DNA of 49,638 bases, taken from assembly GCA_017617475.1 (NCBI GenBank), contig JAFZWC010000002.1:1-49638 (forward strand), read 5' to 3'. Origin of the DNA: Bacteroidales bacterium (GTDB lineage Bacteria; Bacteroidota; Bacteroidia; Bacteroidales; UBA932). A program made the position numbers and the translations under genes. Positions 1 through 9,962 of the stretch are shown here, piece by piece; the stretch's first letter is position 1; each line of letters starts with the position of its first letter. The notes beneath the pieces were generated by a model, which worked only from the letters and a program-made list of their open reading frames with translations, was not told where the DNA came from and did not search any database.

Positions 1-1578
1 ACCGGAATTCCGGGTGCCATACCAGCGGCTGCCGTCCCGGGCGGCAAGGATACAGGTGGGGACAATGTGGTCCGGTAAATCCTCCGGAACAAAGCGGTGG
101 TCTTCCGTATACTGGTACCAGTCTCCCTCCGTGCTGCCTATGAGCAAACGGTGTCGGCTGTTGTCATAGAAGGCGTGGGTAAAGCGTTTTTGGCCTTCTA
201 TGATGGGGATGGACAAAGTGGGGAGCCCATTTTCTACCTTTACATGCAGGAACTGGTCTCCGCTCATCACCATCAATTCCTCCCGGGAGACGGGAACGAT
301 GGAGATGATGGGGAGCCCCACTTCCTTTTCCCAAACCCGGGTGGCAGAGCCGCGCCCCAGCCGGTAGCAACGTAGTGAGGTTCTCCCGACGGAGGCCCAC
401 AGACGGTCTTTCCCATCTATAAACAGGGTATATAATTCTTCTTCAGAATGTTCTGAATAGACCGGCATCCCGTTTTCCGGATCCAGGCAGTAAAGACGGT
501 GGTCGGTGACCAGCCAGACAAAACCCTTGGAATCTGTGGCCATGGACAGGACCAAGTCGCCGTCTTCGGGTTCTAGGAAGGCGGAAAGGTGCGTGAGGTT
601 CCGTTCGGTGTGGAACAGCTGCACTTGGTCGGTACGGTTGGAAAGCCAGATATTGAAACGGGAATCGACAAAGGCGGTATATCGGTCTCCCTCCAGCTCC
701 TCCTGGGGCTGAATCTGCCGCAATACATTGGTGGAGAAATGGAAGAGGAACAGACCTTGGTTCCGAATGCCCATGAGCATGGCTGCAGAGCCATAGGGAA
801 CGGTGAAGAGTACCTGTTTGCCTTGAACGGCCTCCTGGATAGAGCGGGGGAGGGGCATTTCTTCACCGCTGAGGGCGTTGAAACGGCGAAGCCCCCCCGT
901 GGCGGGACGGGTCCAGAGGTTTCCGTCAGGGAGGAAGTCCAGGTTCCGGATAGGGACAGGGCCAAGCGGTGCATCGGCCCGGAGGGCGCCTGTGCGGTCC
1001 ACTCCGTACAGATGGGCTCCGGATGCATCATAACCGGCCACCCATACTATGCCCTGCCGATTCACGGCCAGGGCTTCAGTGGTGGGAACACCCTCCCGGT
1101 TAAAGGTGGAAAGGACACCTCCGTCACCAAAGAATACCAGGCCTCCGAGTCCGGTTCCTGCCATCACATCCCCGTCTACAGGAACTATTTTCCATAAGGG
1201 GTCATAAACCGCCTTTTCCCGATGGTAAAACTGCCCTTTGCTGAAGCATTCCGCACCGGCTTCGTTGGTAACCCAGAGGTCTCCGCGCCCGTTGAAGGCC
1301 ATGGCGTTGATATTATCGTCCCTTAGGCTGTTGGGCTGGTCCGAGGCGAACCAAGATATGAAAAAGGCCCCGTTGTAGCAGGAGAGGCCCTCGCGCGTGC
1401 CCATCCAGATGCGCCCCTGCGCGTCCTCTGCAAAAGCGCGCACGCTTGCGCCCGGGCGGCGCGTATAACTTACTTCCGGATTGCTGTAAAAGAATGGACT
1501 GCCCCCGCCCGAGGACTGGGCGTGAGCCAAGGCCGTAAACAGTAACAGAAGCGGCAGAATGAGCAGTGATTTTTTCAA
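1..1578 (-). CDS. Propeller sensor, N-terminal part of a probable hybrid two-component regulator (truncated by window edge)
   Basis: An open frame of 526 codons runs without a stop to base 1, so the C-terminus lies outside the window. It begins with TTG at 1578, preceded by AGGAG 11 nt upstream. This start gives a signal peptide of about 20 residues (KKSLLILPLLLLFTALAHAQ). The rest shows repeated propeller blades of the two-component-regulator type, for example RIWMGTREGLSCYNG, DLWVTNEAG, NLWTRPATGGL, FNIWLSNRT and RLWASVGRTSL. Proteins with this N-terminus in Bacteroidota usually continue into a Y_Y_Y domain, membrane segment, histidine kinase, receiver and AraC-type DNA-binding domain. None of these can be seen here. 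It is divergent from the GH106 gene and next to SusC/SusD, so it is the likely periplasmic glycan sensor and activator of this locus. The role is inferred from position and N-terminal architecture. Confidence 0.85.
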   Translation of the reverse strand, partial: MKKSLLILPLLLLFTALAHAQSSGGGSPFFYSNPEVSYTRRPGASVRAFAEDAQGRIWMGTREGLSCYNGAFFISWFASDQPNSLRDDNINAMAFNGRGDLWVTNEAGAECFSKGQFYHREKAVYDPLWKIVPVDGDVMAGTGLGGLVFFGDGGVLSTFNREGVPTTEALAVNRQGIVWVAGYDASGAHLYGVDRTGALRADAPLGPVPIRNLDFLPDGNLWTRPATGGLRRFNALSGEEMPLPRSIQEAVQGKQVLFTVPYGSAAMLMGIRNQGLFLFHFSTNVLRQIQPQEELEGDRYTAFVDSRFNIWLSNRTDQVQLFHTERNLTHLSAFLEPEDGDLVLSMATDSKGFVWLVTDHRLYCLDPENGMPVYSEHSEEELYTLFIDGKDRLWASVGRTSLRCYRLGRGSATRVWEKEVGLPIISIVPVSREELMVMSGDQFLHVKVENGLPTLSIPIIEGQKRFTHAFYDNSRHRLLIGSTEGDWYQYTEDHRFVPEDLPDHIVPTCILAARDGSRWYGTRNSG

Positions 1579-1641
1579 GGCTCTGTTTTTCTCCTTTGCA
1601 AGTTAGCAAATATTGGGTCAAAAAGCAAATAAGAAGAATAT

Positions 1642-1696
1642 GAATACTCTTCTGAAGATGCGGAAAGGCCTCGCGCGGGATTGTAGAGTAATTTTG
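1642..1696 (+). promoter_or_regulatory. Promoter and putative activator site of the GH106 gene
   Basis: The -7 box TAATTTTG is at 1689-1696. A conserved motif at 1642-1670 (GAATACTCTTCTGAAGATGC followed by GGAAAGGCC) begins 47 nt upstream of it. The same motif at the same spacing precedes susC, the ceramidase-like gene and the GH2 gene. Its downstream end lies close to the -33 position, where no clear -33 element is seen. This arrangement suits a promoter that needs an activator. Confidence 0.7.
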
Positions 1697-1727
1697 CCAC
1701 CGTGAAAACGCATAACGAAAGCACGAT

Positions 1728-4700
1728 ATGAAACAGAACCTGATCCTCTTTTCCCTGGCCGTCCTGCTCCTGTCATCCTGCGGAGCCAAGGTCGATGAAA
1801 AAGCCGCCGCCCAGGCGCAGGAAGAACTCCTCGCCGGTTGGCAGAATCCGCCGCAGAGCGCCCGCACCCGCGTGTGGTGGCACTGGATGAACGGCAACAT
1901 CACCAAGGACGGCATCCGCAAAGATCTCGAATGGATGCACCGTATAGGCCTCGGTGGTTTCCATAACTTCGATGCCGCCATGTCCACCCCGGATATTGTG
2001 GCCAAGCGCCTTATCTATATGGATGAGGGCTGGCAGGATGCATTCGCCTATGCCACCCGCCTGGCCGATTCCCTGGGCCTGGAAATGACGGTGGCCAGTT
2101 CTCCGGGCTGGAGCACCACCGGCGGTCCCTGGGTAAAGCCCCAGGACGCCATGAAGAAACTGGTCTGGAAGACCTTCTTTGTGGAAGGTGGCGCCAAAGT
2201 AGAGCAGAAGCTCCCCGAGCCTTTCAAGACCACGGGCGCTTTCCAGAACGGTCCCATGGCGGGCCGCGGTTTTGCCGGTTCCCAATATGAATACTATGAA
2301 GATGTAGCCGTCATTGCCGTTAAGCAGCCTGAAGTCAGAAAGACGCTGGTAGAGCTTGGAGCTAAGATAAGCTCCAGCGGCGGCCGTTTCACCCTGGCCG
2401 AGCTCACAGACGGCGACGTGGCGGGCAGCAGCCTGCTTCCTTCCGCTCCGGAAGGCTTTGCCTGGATACAATATTCCTTTGACAGCCCCGTGACCGTGCG
2501 TGCCATCACCCTGGCGGATGGTTCTACCGGAGGCTTCGGAGGCCCTGGCGGCGCTTCCGCTTTCCTGGAAAGCAGCACCGACGGCAGCCATTTCACCCAG
2601 GTGGCTCCGCTTCCTGGCGGCGGCGTGATCCAGCGCACCCTCAGCGTGCCGGCCACCACGGCCCGGTATTTCCGCGTAACCTTCAAGAATCCCCGGGCCC
2701 AAGGCGCCCCCTGGTACGGCGGTCCCGCTCCTGCAGCGCCCAAGGGCACCAACATTGCCGAACTGGTGCTGCATACCACTTCCAAGGTGAACCAGGCCGA
2801 GGACAAGGCCGCTTTCTCGGCCCGTGCCCGTCTGGCCGAAGCCGTTACTCCCGATTCCCCGGACGAGGCATTTTCCGGCCCGGAGGACGTGGTCGATGTC
2901 ACTTCTTACGTAAAGGACGGAAAGCTGGTCTGGGATGCCCCGGAAGGCCAGTGGAAGGTGTACCGCTTCGGCTGGTCCCTCACCGGCAAGCAGAACCATC
3001 CCGCTCCGCTGGAGGCTACCGGCCTGGAGGTGGACAAGATGGATCCCGAAGCCTGGACCCGTTTCTTCCGCACTTATTTCGATATGTACAAAAAGGCCTC
3101 CGGCGGCCTGCTGGGCCAGAGGGGCGTGCAGTATGTCCTTAACGACAGCTACGAGGCCGAACAGGAAACCTGGACCCCCGCCATGTTCCAGGAATTCCAG
3201 ACCCGCCGGGGTTATGACCTCCATACCTGGCTCCCGGTGCTCACCGGAGACATCATCGGCTCCCCGGAGCAGAGTGACGCTTTCCTCTTTGACTGGCGCA
3301 TGACCATCGGAGACCTCATCACCGCCAATTACGACCTCCTCACCGAGATTACCCAGAAGGAATATGGCATGAAGGGCCGTTACACCGAGTCTCACGAAGG
3401 CGGCCGCGCCTATGTGGTGGACGGAATGGATGTGAAGCGCACCTCCCAGGTGCCCATGAGCGCCATGTGGGTAACCGCTCCCTGGCTTCCCACCACCCCC
3501 GATGGTGATACGGACAGGACCACCTATAATCTGGACGGTATGGAATCCGCTTCCGTGGCCCATATCTATGGCCAGAACGTGGTGGCGGCCGAGTCCATGA
3601 CGGCACCCGGCGGCGAAGGCCGTTCCTACGCTTATCATCCTGGTAATTTGAAATTTGTGGCCGACCTGGAGCTCTCCAACGGTACCAACCGTTTCGTTAT
3701 TCATGAGAGCGCCCACCAGCCTTCCGACGAGCACGTTCCGGGCCTGAGCCTGGGCGGAATCGGCCAATGGTTCAACCGCCACGACGCTTGGGCCGAGCAG
3801 GCCGGCGCATGGGTGGATTATCTCTCCCGCAGCAGCTTCATGCTCCAGGCGGGCAAGAGCGTGGCCGACGTGCTCATCTATTACGGTGAAGACAGCAACA
3901 TCACCAACTTGTACAATGCCCTTCCTGCCGTTCCGGCCGGCTACCGTTACGATTTCGCCAGCCCCGACGTGCTCCTGAACCAGGTGCAGCCCGAAAAGGG
4001 CGAACTGGTGGCCAAACTGGGCGGCGTACACTACAAAGTCCTCTGGCTCAACGGCAATGTGAACCACATGTCGGTGGAAATCCTGCAGCGTCTGGCTACA
4101 CTGGCCCAGGCCGGTATCCCCATCTGCGGTGAACGGCCCGCCGGCAAGGCCGGACAGGCCGGAACGCAGGAGGAATTCGACTCCCTGGTGAATCAGATTT
4201 GGTCCTGCAAGAACGTATATGAAGGGAACGATATCGCTGCCGTACTCAAGGCCGCAGGCGTTGCTCCGGACTTCATCGCGCAGAGGGGAGATGAATACAA
4301 GTACCTGCACCGCACCCTCCCCGGGGCTGAAATCTATTGGGTGAACAAGCCTTCCCGGGATTACGAAACGGTGAAAGCCTCCTTCCGTGTGAACGGTCTG
4401 CACCCCCAGCTCTGGCATCCCGAAGACGGCCGCATCGAAGACGTCTCCTATGAGATGGTGGATGGCCGCACCGTGGTCACTTTCATGATGGTTCCGGACG
4501 ACGCCCTGTTTGTGGTATTCAGCGGCAAGGGTGCCGGCAAATATACAGTTCCGGATGTCCGGGAAAGCTTGGTGGCCAACGTAGACAGCCCCTGGACCGT
4601 AAAGTTCCAGGAAAAGCGTGGAGCACCCGAAAGTGCCACCTTCGTCACCCTCCAGTCCTATACGGAATCGGCCGATCCCGGCATCAAGTATTTCTCCGGC

Positions 4701-5042
4701 GTAGCTACTTATCAGAACAGTTTCCGTTCTGGCACCGTGGACGGAAAGATTATTATCGACCTGGGCGAAGTGTGTGACCTGGCCGAAGTCTGGGTGAATG
4801 GCAAGTATTGCGGTACGGCCTGGAAAGAACCTTATTTCGTTGACATTACCTCTGCTGTGAAAGAAGGGGAGAATACCCTGGAGGTGAAAGTGGCCAACGT
4901 TTGGGTGAATCGTCTGATCGGCGATGAACAGCCCGGTGCCAAACGCATCACCTATACCGACGCCCGGGGCGCCTACAACGCCGGCAGCCCGCTGAACCCG
5001 GCCGGTCTGCTGGGCCCCGTGAGGCTGATTTGCAGAAAATGA
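1728..5042 (+). CDS. GH106 family alpha-L-rhamnosidase, lipoprotein
   Basis: Predicted to cleave terminal alpha-L-rhamnose from pectic or other plant glycans at the cell surface or in the periplasm. The product has 1104 residues. It starts with a lipoprotein signal (lipobox LLSSC, Cys18). The N-terminal catalytic signature PPQSARTRVWWHWMNGN followed by GLGGFHNFDA is typical of GH106, and the size is as expected for that family. Further conserved acidic stretches such as NDSYEAEQETW, GRYTESHEGG and FVIHESAHQP match the catalytic barrel. The C-terminal 130 residues form a galactose-binding-like beta-sandwich (AEVWVNGKYCGTAW, then NTLEVKVANVWVNRL). The gene is divergent from the propeller sensor and is followed by susC, which has its own promoter overlapping this stop codon. 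Family assignment is firm. The exact linkage cleaved is not known. Confidence 0.9.
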   Translation: MKQNLILFSLAVLLLSSCGAKVDEKAAAQAQEELLAGWQNPPQSARTRVWWHWMNGNITKDGIRKDLEWMHRIGLGGFHNFDAAMSTPDIVAKRLIYMDEGWQDAFAYATRLADSLGLEMTVASSPGWSTTGGPWVKPQDAMKKLVWKTFFVEGGAKVEQKLPEPFKTTGAFQNGPMAGRGFAGSQYEYYEDVAVIAVKQPEVRKTLVELGAKISSSGGRFTLAELTDGDVAGSSLLPSAPEGFAWIQYSFDSPVTVRAITLADGSTGGFGGPGGASAFLESSTDGSHFTQVAPLPGGGVIQRTLSVPATTARYFRVTFKNPRAQGAPWYGGPAPAAPKGTNIAELVLHTTSKVNQAEDKAAFSARARLAEAVTPDSPDEAFSGPEDVVDVTSYVKDGKLVWDAPEGQWKVYRFGWSLTGKQNHPAPLEATGLEVDKMDPEAWTRFFRTYFDMYKKASGGLLGQRGVQYVLNDSYEAEQETWTPAMFQEFQTRRGYDLHTWLPVLTGDIIGSPEQSDAFLFDWRMTIGDLITANYDLLTEITQKEYGMKGRYTESHEGGRAYVVDGMDVKRTSQVPMSAMWVTAPWLPTTPDGDTDRTTYNLDGMESASVAHIYGQNVVAAESMTAPGGEGRSYAYHPGNLKFVADLELSNGTNRFVIHESAHQPSDEHVPGLSLGGIGQWFNRHDAWAEQAGAWVDYLSRSSFMLQAGKSVADVLIYYGEDSNITNLYNALPAVPAGYRYDFASPDVLLNQVQPEKGELVAKLGGVHYKVLWLNGNVNHMSVEILQRLATLAQAGIPICGERPAGKAGQAGTQEEFDSLVNQIWSCKNVYEGNDIAAVLKAAGVAPDFIAQRGDEYKYLHRTLPGAEIYWVNKPSRDYETVKASFRVNGLHPQLWHPEDGRIEDVSYEMVDGRTVVTFMMVPDDALFVVFSGKGAGKYTVPDVRESLVANVDSPWTVKFQEKRGAPESATFVTLQSYTESADPGIKYFSGVATYQNSFRSGTVDGKIIIDLGEVCDLAEVWVNGKYCGTAWKEPYFVDITSAVKEGENTLEVKVANVWVNRLIGDEQPGAKRITYTDARGAYNAGSPLNPAGLLGPVRLICRK

Positions 5043-5095
5043 ATAGTCTTTTGAAGATATTGCCAAGCCTTCCGAAGAGCCCTTCTTTAACTTTG
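5041..5095 (+). promoter_or_regulatory. Promoter and putative activator site of susC
   Basis: The -7 box TAACTTTG is at 5088-5095. The shared motif at 5041-5069 (GAATAGTCTTTTGAAGATAT then TGCCAAGCC) overlaps the GH106 stop codon. Its core TTTTGAAGAT begins exactly 39 nt before the -7 box, as at the GH106, ceramidase-like and GH2 promoters. Confidence 0.7.
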
Positions 5096-5134
5096 CACCA
5101 GAAAACAATAATTACAACTAATATCCAAAACACT

Positions 5135-8100
5135 ATGACCAACCAAATGAAAAAACTGACTATGGCCTTGTGCCTGATGCTCCTGACCGCCTGGGCGGGC
5201 TGGGCGCAGATTACAGTCAAGGGCGTCGTCGTAGACGCCAACGGTCCTGTGATTGGAGCCGCTGTCATGGAAGTGGGCACCACCAACGGTGCTTCCACCG
5301 ACGTGGACGGTTCGTTCCAGTTCACCGTATCCCGTTCCAACGCCACCGTGGAGGTGAGCTGCATCGGCTATGCCACGCAGACCTTCGCCGCCAACCAGGT
5401 TCCCGCCCGCATCGTGCTGGTGGAAGACTCCGAATTCCTTGAAGAAACCGTGGTGGTAGGTTACGGTGTACAGAAAAAGAGCAACGTGACCGGTGCCATC
5501 GCTTCCGTTAAGGCCGAAGCCCTGGAAAACCGTGCTGATTCCGACGTGGGTTCCGCCCTGCAGGGTAAGCTCGCCGGCGTGCAGGTGCTCACCACCTCCT
5601 CCGCTCCGGGCGCCAGCTCCAGCTTCCGTATCCGCGGTTATTCCTCCACCAACTCTTCCCCGGACCCGCTCATCCTGGTGGACGGTCTGAAGGTGAAGAA
5701 CATCGACTACCTGGATCCCGAATCCATCGAGTCCATCGAGGTGCTGAAGGATGCCGCTTCCGCCGCCATCTACGGCTCCCAGGCCGGTAACGGTGTGGTG
5801 CTCATCACCACCAAGAGCGGTAACAAGGACAACGTGCGCGTATTCTATAACAACCAGTTCACCTGGATGACCCCGATGGAGAACATCAAGATGATGAACG
5901 CCGCCCAGTTCAAGGAATACTGGATGGAAACGGGCCTGTATCCCGAATCTTCCTTCCAGAATGCCGATACCAACTGGCAGGACGTGATGTTCGAGACCGG
6001 TTTCCGTCAGCGCCACACCATCGGCCTCACCGGCGGTAACGAGAAGTTCACCTATTATGTGGACGGCTCCTACAACGGTATGGACGGTATGATTACCGGC
6101 AAGTACGATACTTTCCAGCGCATCACCGGCCAGGTGAACGTGAGCTACCAGATTAAGAAATGGCTCAAGATCGGCACCAACAACACCATCGAGCGTGCCA
6201 AGATCCGTATGGTCTCCGAGAACAACATGACCGGTACCGGTTCGGCCATTGGCGGTGCCTACTACTATGACCCCACCGTTCCCGTGTACTATGCTTCCGA
6301 TGCCGACGTTCCTGCTGCTACCGGACTCCTCCAGGCCGAAGCCGCCGGTCTCCCGGTCCAGCGTGGCGAGAATGGTCTTCTCTACGGCCAGTCCCTGCTC
6401 ATGCAGAGTAACCTCTTCAACCCGCTCCTGATGCGCGACCAGGTGGCCGCCAGCTGGATGGCCGGCAGCCAGTTCATGGCCCGCACCAACATCAACGGTA
6501 CCGCCTTTGCCGAGATTACCCCCATCAAGGGCCTTGTCCTCACTTCCCGCCTGGGTTACCGTCTGTCTTCCTCTTATTCCCGCGGTTATTCCGAGAAGGC
6601 CTGGATCAACGCCCAGCAGTATCAGAGTACCGACATCATCCAGGGCGCTGCCAACAACCAGCAGTACTGGCAGTGGGAAAACTTTGCCAACTATCTCAAG
6701 ACCTTCGGCAAGCACGACCTCGCCGTAATGGCCGGTATGGAGTTCGCCCAAACGCACTATGAGACCATCAACGCCTACGCCGACGGACTCACCAACAATG
6801 CCGAGAATTTCCGTTATCTGCAGTTCTACGATCCGGCTGCCGCTACCCGCACCATGGGCGGTCAGGAGTATTCCCGTTTCAACGAGTCCTTCTTCGGCCG
6901 TGTTGCCTGGACCTACGACAACCGTTTCAACGTGCAGGCCAACTTCCGCGCCGACGCTTACGATATGTCCAAGCTCTCCAAGAAAAACCGCTGGGGCTTC
7001 TTCCCGTCCGTCTCGGCCGGTTGGACCATTTCCAACGAGAAGTTCTTCAAGAACGCCATCAAGCCGGAAATCTGGTCCTTTTTCAAGATTCGCGCTTCCT
7101 ATGGTGTGAACGGTAACATCAACTCCCTCACGGACTTCACCTGGACCAACGGCATGTCCCTGAGCGGCATGTACAACTGGGGTGACGGCATCCTCACCGG
7201 TGCCAACCCGTCCGAGTTCCTGGCCAACGAAGACCTCAAGTGGGAAACCTCCAAGCAGGTAGACCTGGGTGCCGACTTCCGCTTCCTGCGCGACCGCCTC
7301 ACCCTCACCGTGGACTGGTACAACAAGAACACCACCGACATGCTGGTCTCCGTGAGCGCCCCGGCCGTTTCCGGTGCCTCCCAGACCTACATCAACGGCG
7401 GTTTGGTGAACAACCGCGGTCTTGAATTCGACCTGGGCTGGAAAGACACCATCGGCGACTTCCGTTATGGCATCAGCGCCAATCTGGCCACCGTGCATAG
7501 CCTGGTGAAGGAATCCCCGCTGGGCGCTGGCCGCAGCGCTGGCGGTATGAACTTCTTCCTGCCGGTCACTTATATGGAAAGCGGTTATCCCATGTGGTAC
7601 ATCCGCGGCTACAAGCACAAAGGTATCAATGCCGAGAGCGGCCTGCCGGATTACTATACCAAGGATGAACTGGATTCCATGGAACCCGGCGTGGACCACT
7701 CCGACGGCATGACTTACCTGGGTGACGGTATTCCGGATTTCACCTACGGCGTGACCCTCAACCTGGCCTGGAAGGGCTTCGACCTCACGGTCTTCGGCTC
7801 CGGCGTGCAGGGCAACGAAATGTTCCTTGCCATCTCCCGTCCCGACCTTCCCATCGCCAACCTTCCCGAATTCGTATACACCGGCCGCTGGACGCCTGCT
7901 ACGGCTACCACCGCTACCTGGCCTAAGGGCAACATGGTGGACAACTCCCTCTGGGGGGGTAAATACCAGCAGTCCGACTTCTGGGTGTTCGACGCTTCCT
8001 ACTTCAAGATCAAGCAGATCCAGCTGGGTTACAACCTCCCGCAGAGCCTGCTCAAGAAGATTCACATCAAGAGCCTGCGTATCTTCGGCTCCGTGGAGAA

Positions 8101-8236
8101 CGCCTTCACCTTCACCAAGTATCCCGGCAACGACCCCGAGTCCCGCAACATGAGCTACGGCAACGGTATCGCCCTGGACCGCGTGAACTATCCTTCGGCC
8201 CGCAACTATATCTTCGGTGTCAACCTCTCCTTCTAA
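5135..8236 (+). CDS. susC: SusC-like TonB-dependent outer-membrane transporter
   Basis: Imports oligosaccharides across the outer membrane with the SusD-like partner encoded 20 bases downstream. The protein has 1033 residues counted from ATG 5135. The frame stays open upstream to 5030, but that stretch contains the promoter, so 5135 or ATG 5147 is the real start. A signal peptide (MKKLTMALCLMLLTAWAGWAQ) is followed by a carboxypeptidase-regulatory-like domain (about residues 25-100), the SusC-type linker ETVVVGYGVQKKSNVTGAIASV, a plug domain and a long beta-barrel. The barrel ends with the usual C-terminal aromatic residue (NYIFGVNLSF). Its neighbours suggest the cargo is a rhamnose-rich oligosaccharide, which is an inference from context. 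Confidence 0.95.
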   Translation: MTNQMKKLTMALCLMLLTAWAGWAQITVKGVVVDANGPVIGAAVMEVGTTNGASTDVDGSFQFTVSRSNATVEVSCIGYATQTFAANQVPARIVLVEDSEFLEETVVVGYGVQKKSNVTGAIASVKAEALENRADSDVGSALQGKLAGVQVLTTSSAPGASSSFRIRGYSSTNSSPDPLILVDGLKVKNIDYLDPESIESIEVLKDAASAAIYGSQAGNGVVLITTKSGNKDNVRVFYNNQFTWMTPMENIKMMNAAQFKEYWMETGLYPESSFQNADTNWQDVMFETGFRQRHTIGLTGGNEKFTYYVDGSYNGMDGMITGKYDTFQRITGQVNVSYQIKKWLKIGTNNTIERAKIRMVSENNMTGTGSAIGGAYYYDPTVPVYYASDADVPAATGLLQAEAAGLPVQRGENGLLYGQSLLMQSNLFNPLLMRDQVAASWMAGSQFMARTNINGTAFAEITPIKGLVLTSRLGYRLSSSYSRGYSEKAWINAQQYQSTDIIQGAANNQQYWQWENFANYLKTFGKHDLAVMAGMEFAQTHYETINAYADGLTNNAENFRYLQFYDPAAATRTMGGQEYSRFNESFFGRVAWTYDNRFNVQANFRADAYDMSKLSKKNRWGFFPSVSAGWTISNEKFFKNAIKPEIWSFFKIRASYGVNGNINSLTDFTWTNGMSLSGMYNWGDGILTGANPSEFLANEDLKWETSKQVDLGADFRFLRDRLTLTVDWYNKNTTDMLVSVSAPAVSGASQTYINGGLVNNRGLEFDLGWKDTIGDFRYGISANLATVHSLVKESPLGAGRSAGGMNFFLPVTYMESGYPMWYIRGYKHKGINAESGLPDYYTKDELDSMEPGVDHSDGMTYLGDGIPDFTYGVTLNLAWKGFDLTVFGSGVQGNEMFLAISRPDLPIANLPEFVYTGRWTPATATTATWPKGNMVDNSLWGGKYQQSDFWVFDASYFKIKQIQLGYNLPQSLLKKIHIKSLRIFGSVENAFTFTKYPGNDPESRNMSYGNGIALDRVNYPSARNYIFGVNLSF

Positions 8237-8256
8237 TCTCTTAACTGGAACGTATT

Positions 8257-9894
8257 ATGAAAAAGATAACTTATATCCTTTCCGCAGCGGTTGCCACCCT
8301 CACCCTTTTCTCCTGCTCCAAGATGCTGGACAGCGTGGAGCAGCTGGGTGCCCTGGATACCGACAAGTACTACGCCGAGGCCTCTGATCCGCAGGCCGAA
8401 GCCCTGGCCGTGTCCATGTACAACACCGCATGGGATATCGTAGGTGACCTTCCTTTCGAGTCCTATACCGACAACTATGTGTCTTCCGATCCGTACAAGA
8501 CCGTGAACAACGACGGCTTCGGCTCCTCTACCCTCTATGCCAACCTTTATAAGCTGAACTACCAGGCCAACCTCATCCTCGAAAAGCTTACCGATAACTC
8601 CGCTACCAAGAAGCGGGTGATTGGCGAAGCCTACTTTATGCGCGGCTGGGCCTACTTCAACCTCATCCGCGGTTGGGGAACTCCGCCCCTCGTGGACCAC
8701 GTGATGTCGGCCGATGAACTGGCCGAGGTGACCAACGGAAACGCCGCCGAGCTTTGGGAACTGTGCACCAGCTCTCTCCAGAAGGCTTCCGAGATTCTTC
8801 CCGCCAAGTCCGGTCTGGGTGGCCAGAAGGCCATCGGTGCCCGCGTGAGCAAGCAGACCGCCCTGGCTTTCCTGGGTAAGGCCAACCTCTATGCCGGCAA
8901 CAAGACAGCCGCTGCCGCCGCCCTCAAGCAGGTGATTGACAGCAAGGCTTACAAGCTCATTGACAACTTCGCCGACCTCTTTACCATCAAGGCCGACTGG
9001 TGCGACGAATATGTCTGGGAGTTCAATGCCGATGACAACGACGTGAGCCAGAAGGCCAGCGAGGTGAAGATTGACTTCTACTCCAACTGGCGCGGTGAAA
9101 CGCTTACCCAGCCCGGTGGCTGCCACCTGAGCGGCTTTACGCAGGGCTATCTGCAGACCATGCCTTCCAAGAGCTACTATGATTTCATGGTGGAGCGCGA
9201 AGGCACCAGCAACCGCCGCATGGGTTCCGTCTGGTCCGTTGAAGAGGCTGCCCACATGTTCGTAACCCTCTCCGAAGATGCCTACAAGGGCACCCTCAAT
9301 TACGAAGGTGACAACCTGGCTGCTATGAAGTCCAAGTATCCCGGCATCACGGACGACCAGGCCGGCATGCGCCTCCTCTGGACGGCCGACATGTCCCTGC
9401 CTTCCCAGGGTACTATGCAGGGAGTGCTTCCCGCCAAGGTTTATATGTGGTGCTCCGATATGTATCCCGCCACCAGCACCCACGACATCTACAGCATGGC
9501 CAACTATCCGGTGATGCGTTATGCCGATGTGCTCCTGCTCTATGCCGAAGCCGCCGGTGATGCCACGACCCTTAACGAGGTCCGTCAGCGCGCAGGCCTG
9601 CCCGCCGTGAACGGCTACTCCGACGCCGAACTCCGTGCCGAACGCCGTGCCGAGTTCTTCGGCGAGGGCGAACGCTTCTGGGACTGCATCCGTTGGGGAA
9701 TTGCCGCCACTGAATTTGCCACTGTAGGTAAGATTGCCTACACCACTTCCGTGAGCCCCGTGACCTACGAAGTTAGTATTGCCGAGGCTGCCGTGGACGG
9801 CTATGAAGGCTGGAACGCCAAGTATACGGCCTTCCCTTACACCACCTCCGAACTCCAGCAGACTTCCATCCAGCAGAATCCTGGTTGGGAATAG
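8257..9894 (+). CDS. susD: SusD-like surface glycan-binding lipoprotein
   Basis: Outer-membrane lipoprotein that captures glycan and forms the lid of the SusC transporter. It has 545 residues with a lipoprotein signal (MKKITYILSAAVATLTLFSC, lipobox LFSC). The helical repeat region follows, with the typical stretches AYFMRGWAYFNLIRGWG and GKANLYAGNKTAAAAALKQVID. The C-terminal family signature is also present (YPVMRYADVLLLYAEA, then VRQRAGLP and RRAEFFGEGERFWDCIRWG). It begins 20 bases after susC and is almost certainly cotranscribed with it. A hairpin at 9912-9942 follows the stop codon. Confidence 0.95.
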   Translation: MKKITYILSAAVATLTLFSCSKMLDSVEQLGALDTDKYYAEASDPQAEALAVSMYNTAWDIVGDLPFESYTDNYVSSDPYKTVNNDGFGSSTLYANLYKLNYQANLILEKLTDNSATKKRVIGEAYFMRGWAYFNLIRGWGTPPLVDHVMSADELAEVTNGNAAELWELCTSSLQKASEILPAKSGLGGQKAIGARVSKQTALAFLGKANLYAGNKTAAAAALKQVIDSKAYKLIDNFADLFTIKADWCDEYVWEFNADDNDVSQKASEVKIDFYSNWRGETLTQPGGCHLSGFTQGYLQTMPSKSYYDFMVEREGTSNRRMGSVWSVEEAAHMFVTLSEDAYKGTLNYEGDNLAAMKSKYPGITDDQAGMRLLWTADMSLPSQGTMQGVLPAKVYMWCSDMYPATSTHDIYSMANYPVMRYADVLLLYAEAAGDATTLNEVRQRAGLPAVNGYSDAELRAERRAEFFGEGERFWDCIRWGIAATEFATVGKIAYTTSVSPVTYEVSIAEAAVDGYEGWNAKYTAFPYTTSELQQTSIQQNPGWE

Positions 9895-9911
9895 GCTTTT
9901 GTTAACCCTTT

Positions 9912-9942
9912 GTAATATCCCGCCCTACCGGTGGGATATTAC
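9912..9942 (+). terminator. Hairpin after susD, putative terminator or attenuator
   Basis: A perfect 10-bp stem (GTAATATCCC pairing with GGGATATTAC) has an 11-nt loop and is followed by ATTTT. It lies between susD and the esterase gene. The poor T-tract suggests partial termination or mRNA 3'-end protection, so the esterase could still be read through. Confidence 0.5.
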
Positions 9943-9962
9943 ATTTTAAAGTGTTCAGAATC

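Noticed and set aside
97..1197. Plus-strand frames in the first kilobase
   Set aside because: They lie opposite the continuous propeller-sensor frame, which has clear blade repeats and a signal peptide.
1773..5108. A very long minus-strand open frame opposite the GH106 gene (1111 codons)
   Set aside because: It mirrors a well-identified gene, has no recognisable domain and arises from the GC-rich codon pattern. Similar long antisense frames lie opposite susC (5087-8065), E1 (30518-32899) and GH3 gene 1 (39461-41761).
5030..5134. Upstream extension of susC
   Set aside because: The stretch holds the promoter motif and -7 box. The signal peptide begins at ATG 5135 or 5147.
9951..9962. Earlier start for the esterase after susD
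   Set aside because: It adds four residues (MFRI) before the natural signal peptide start at 9963 and lies close to the hairpin.
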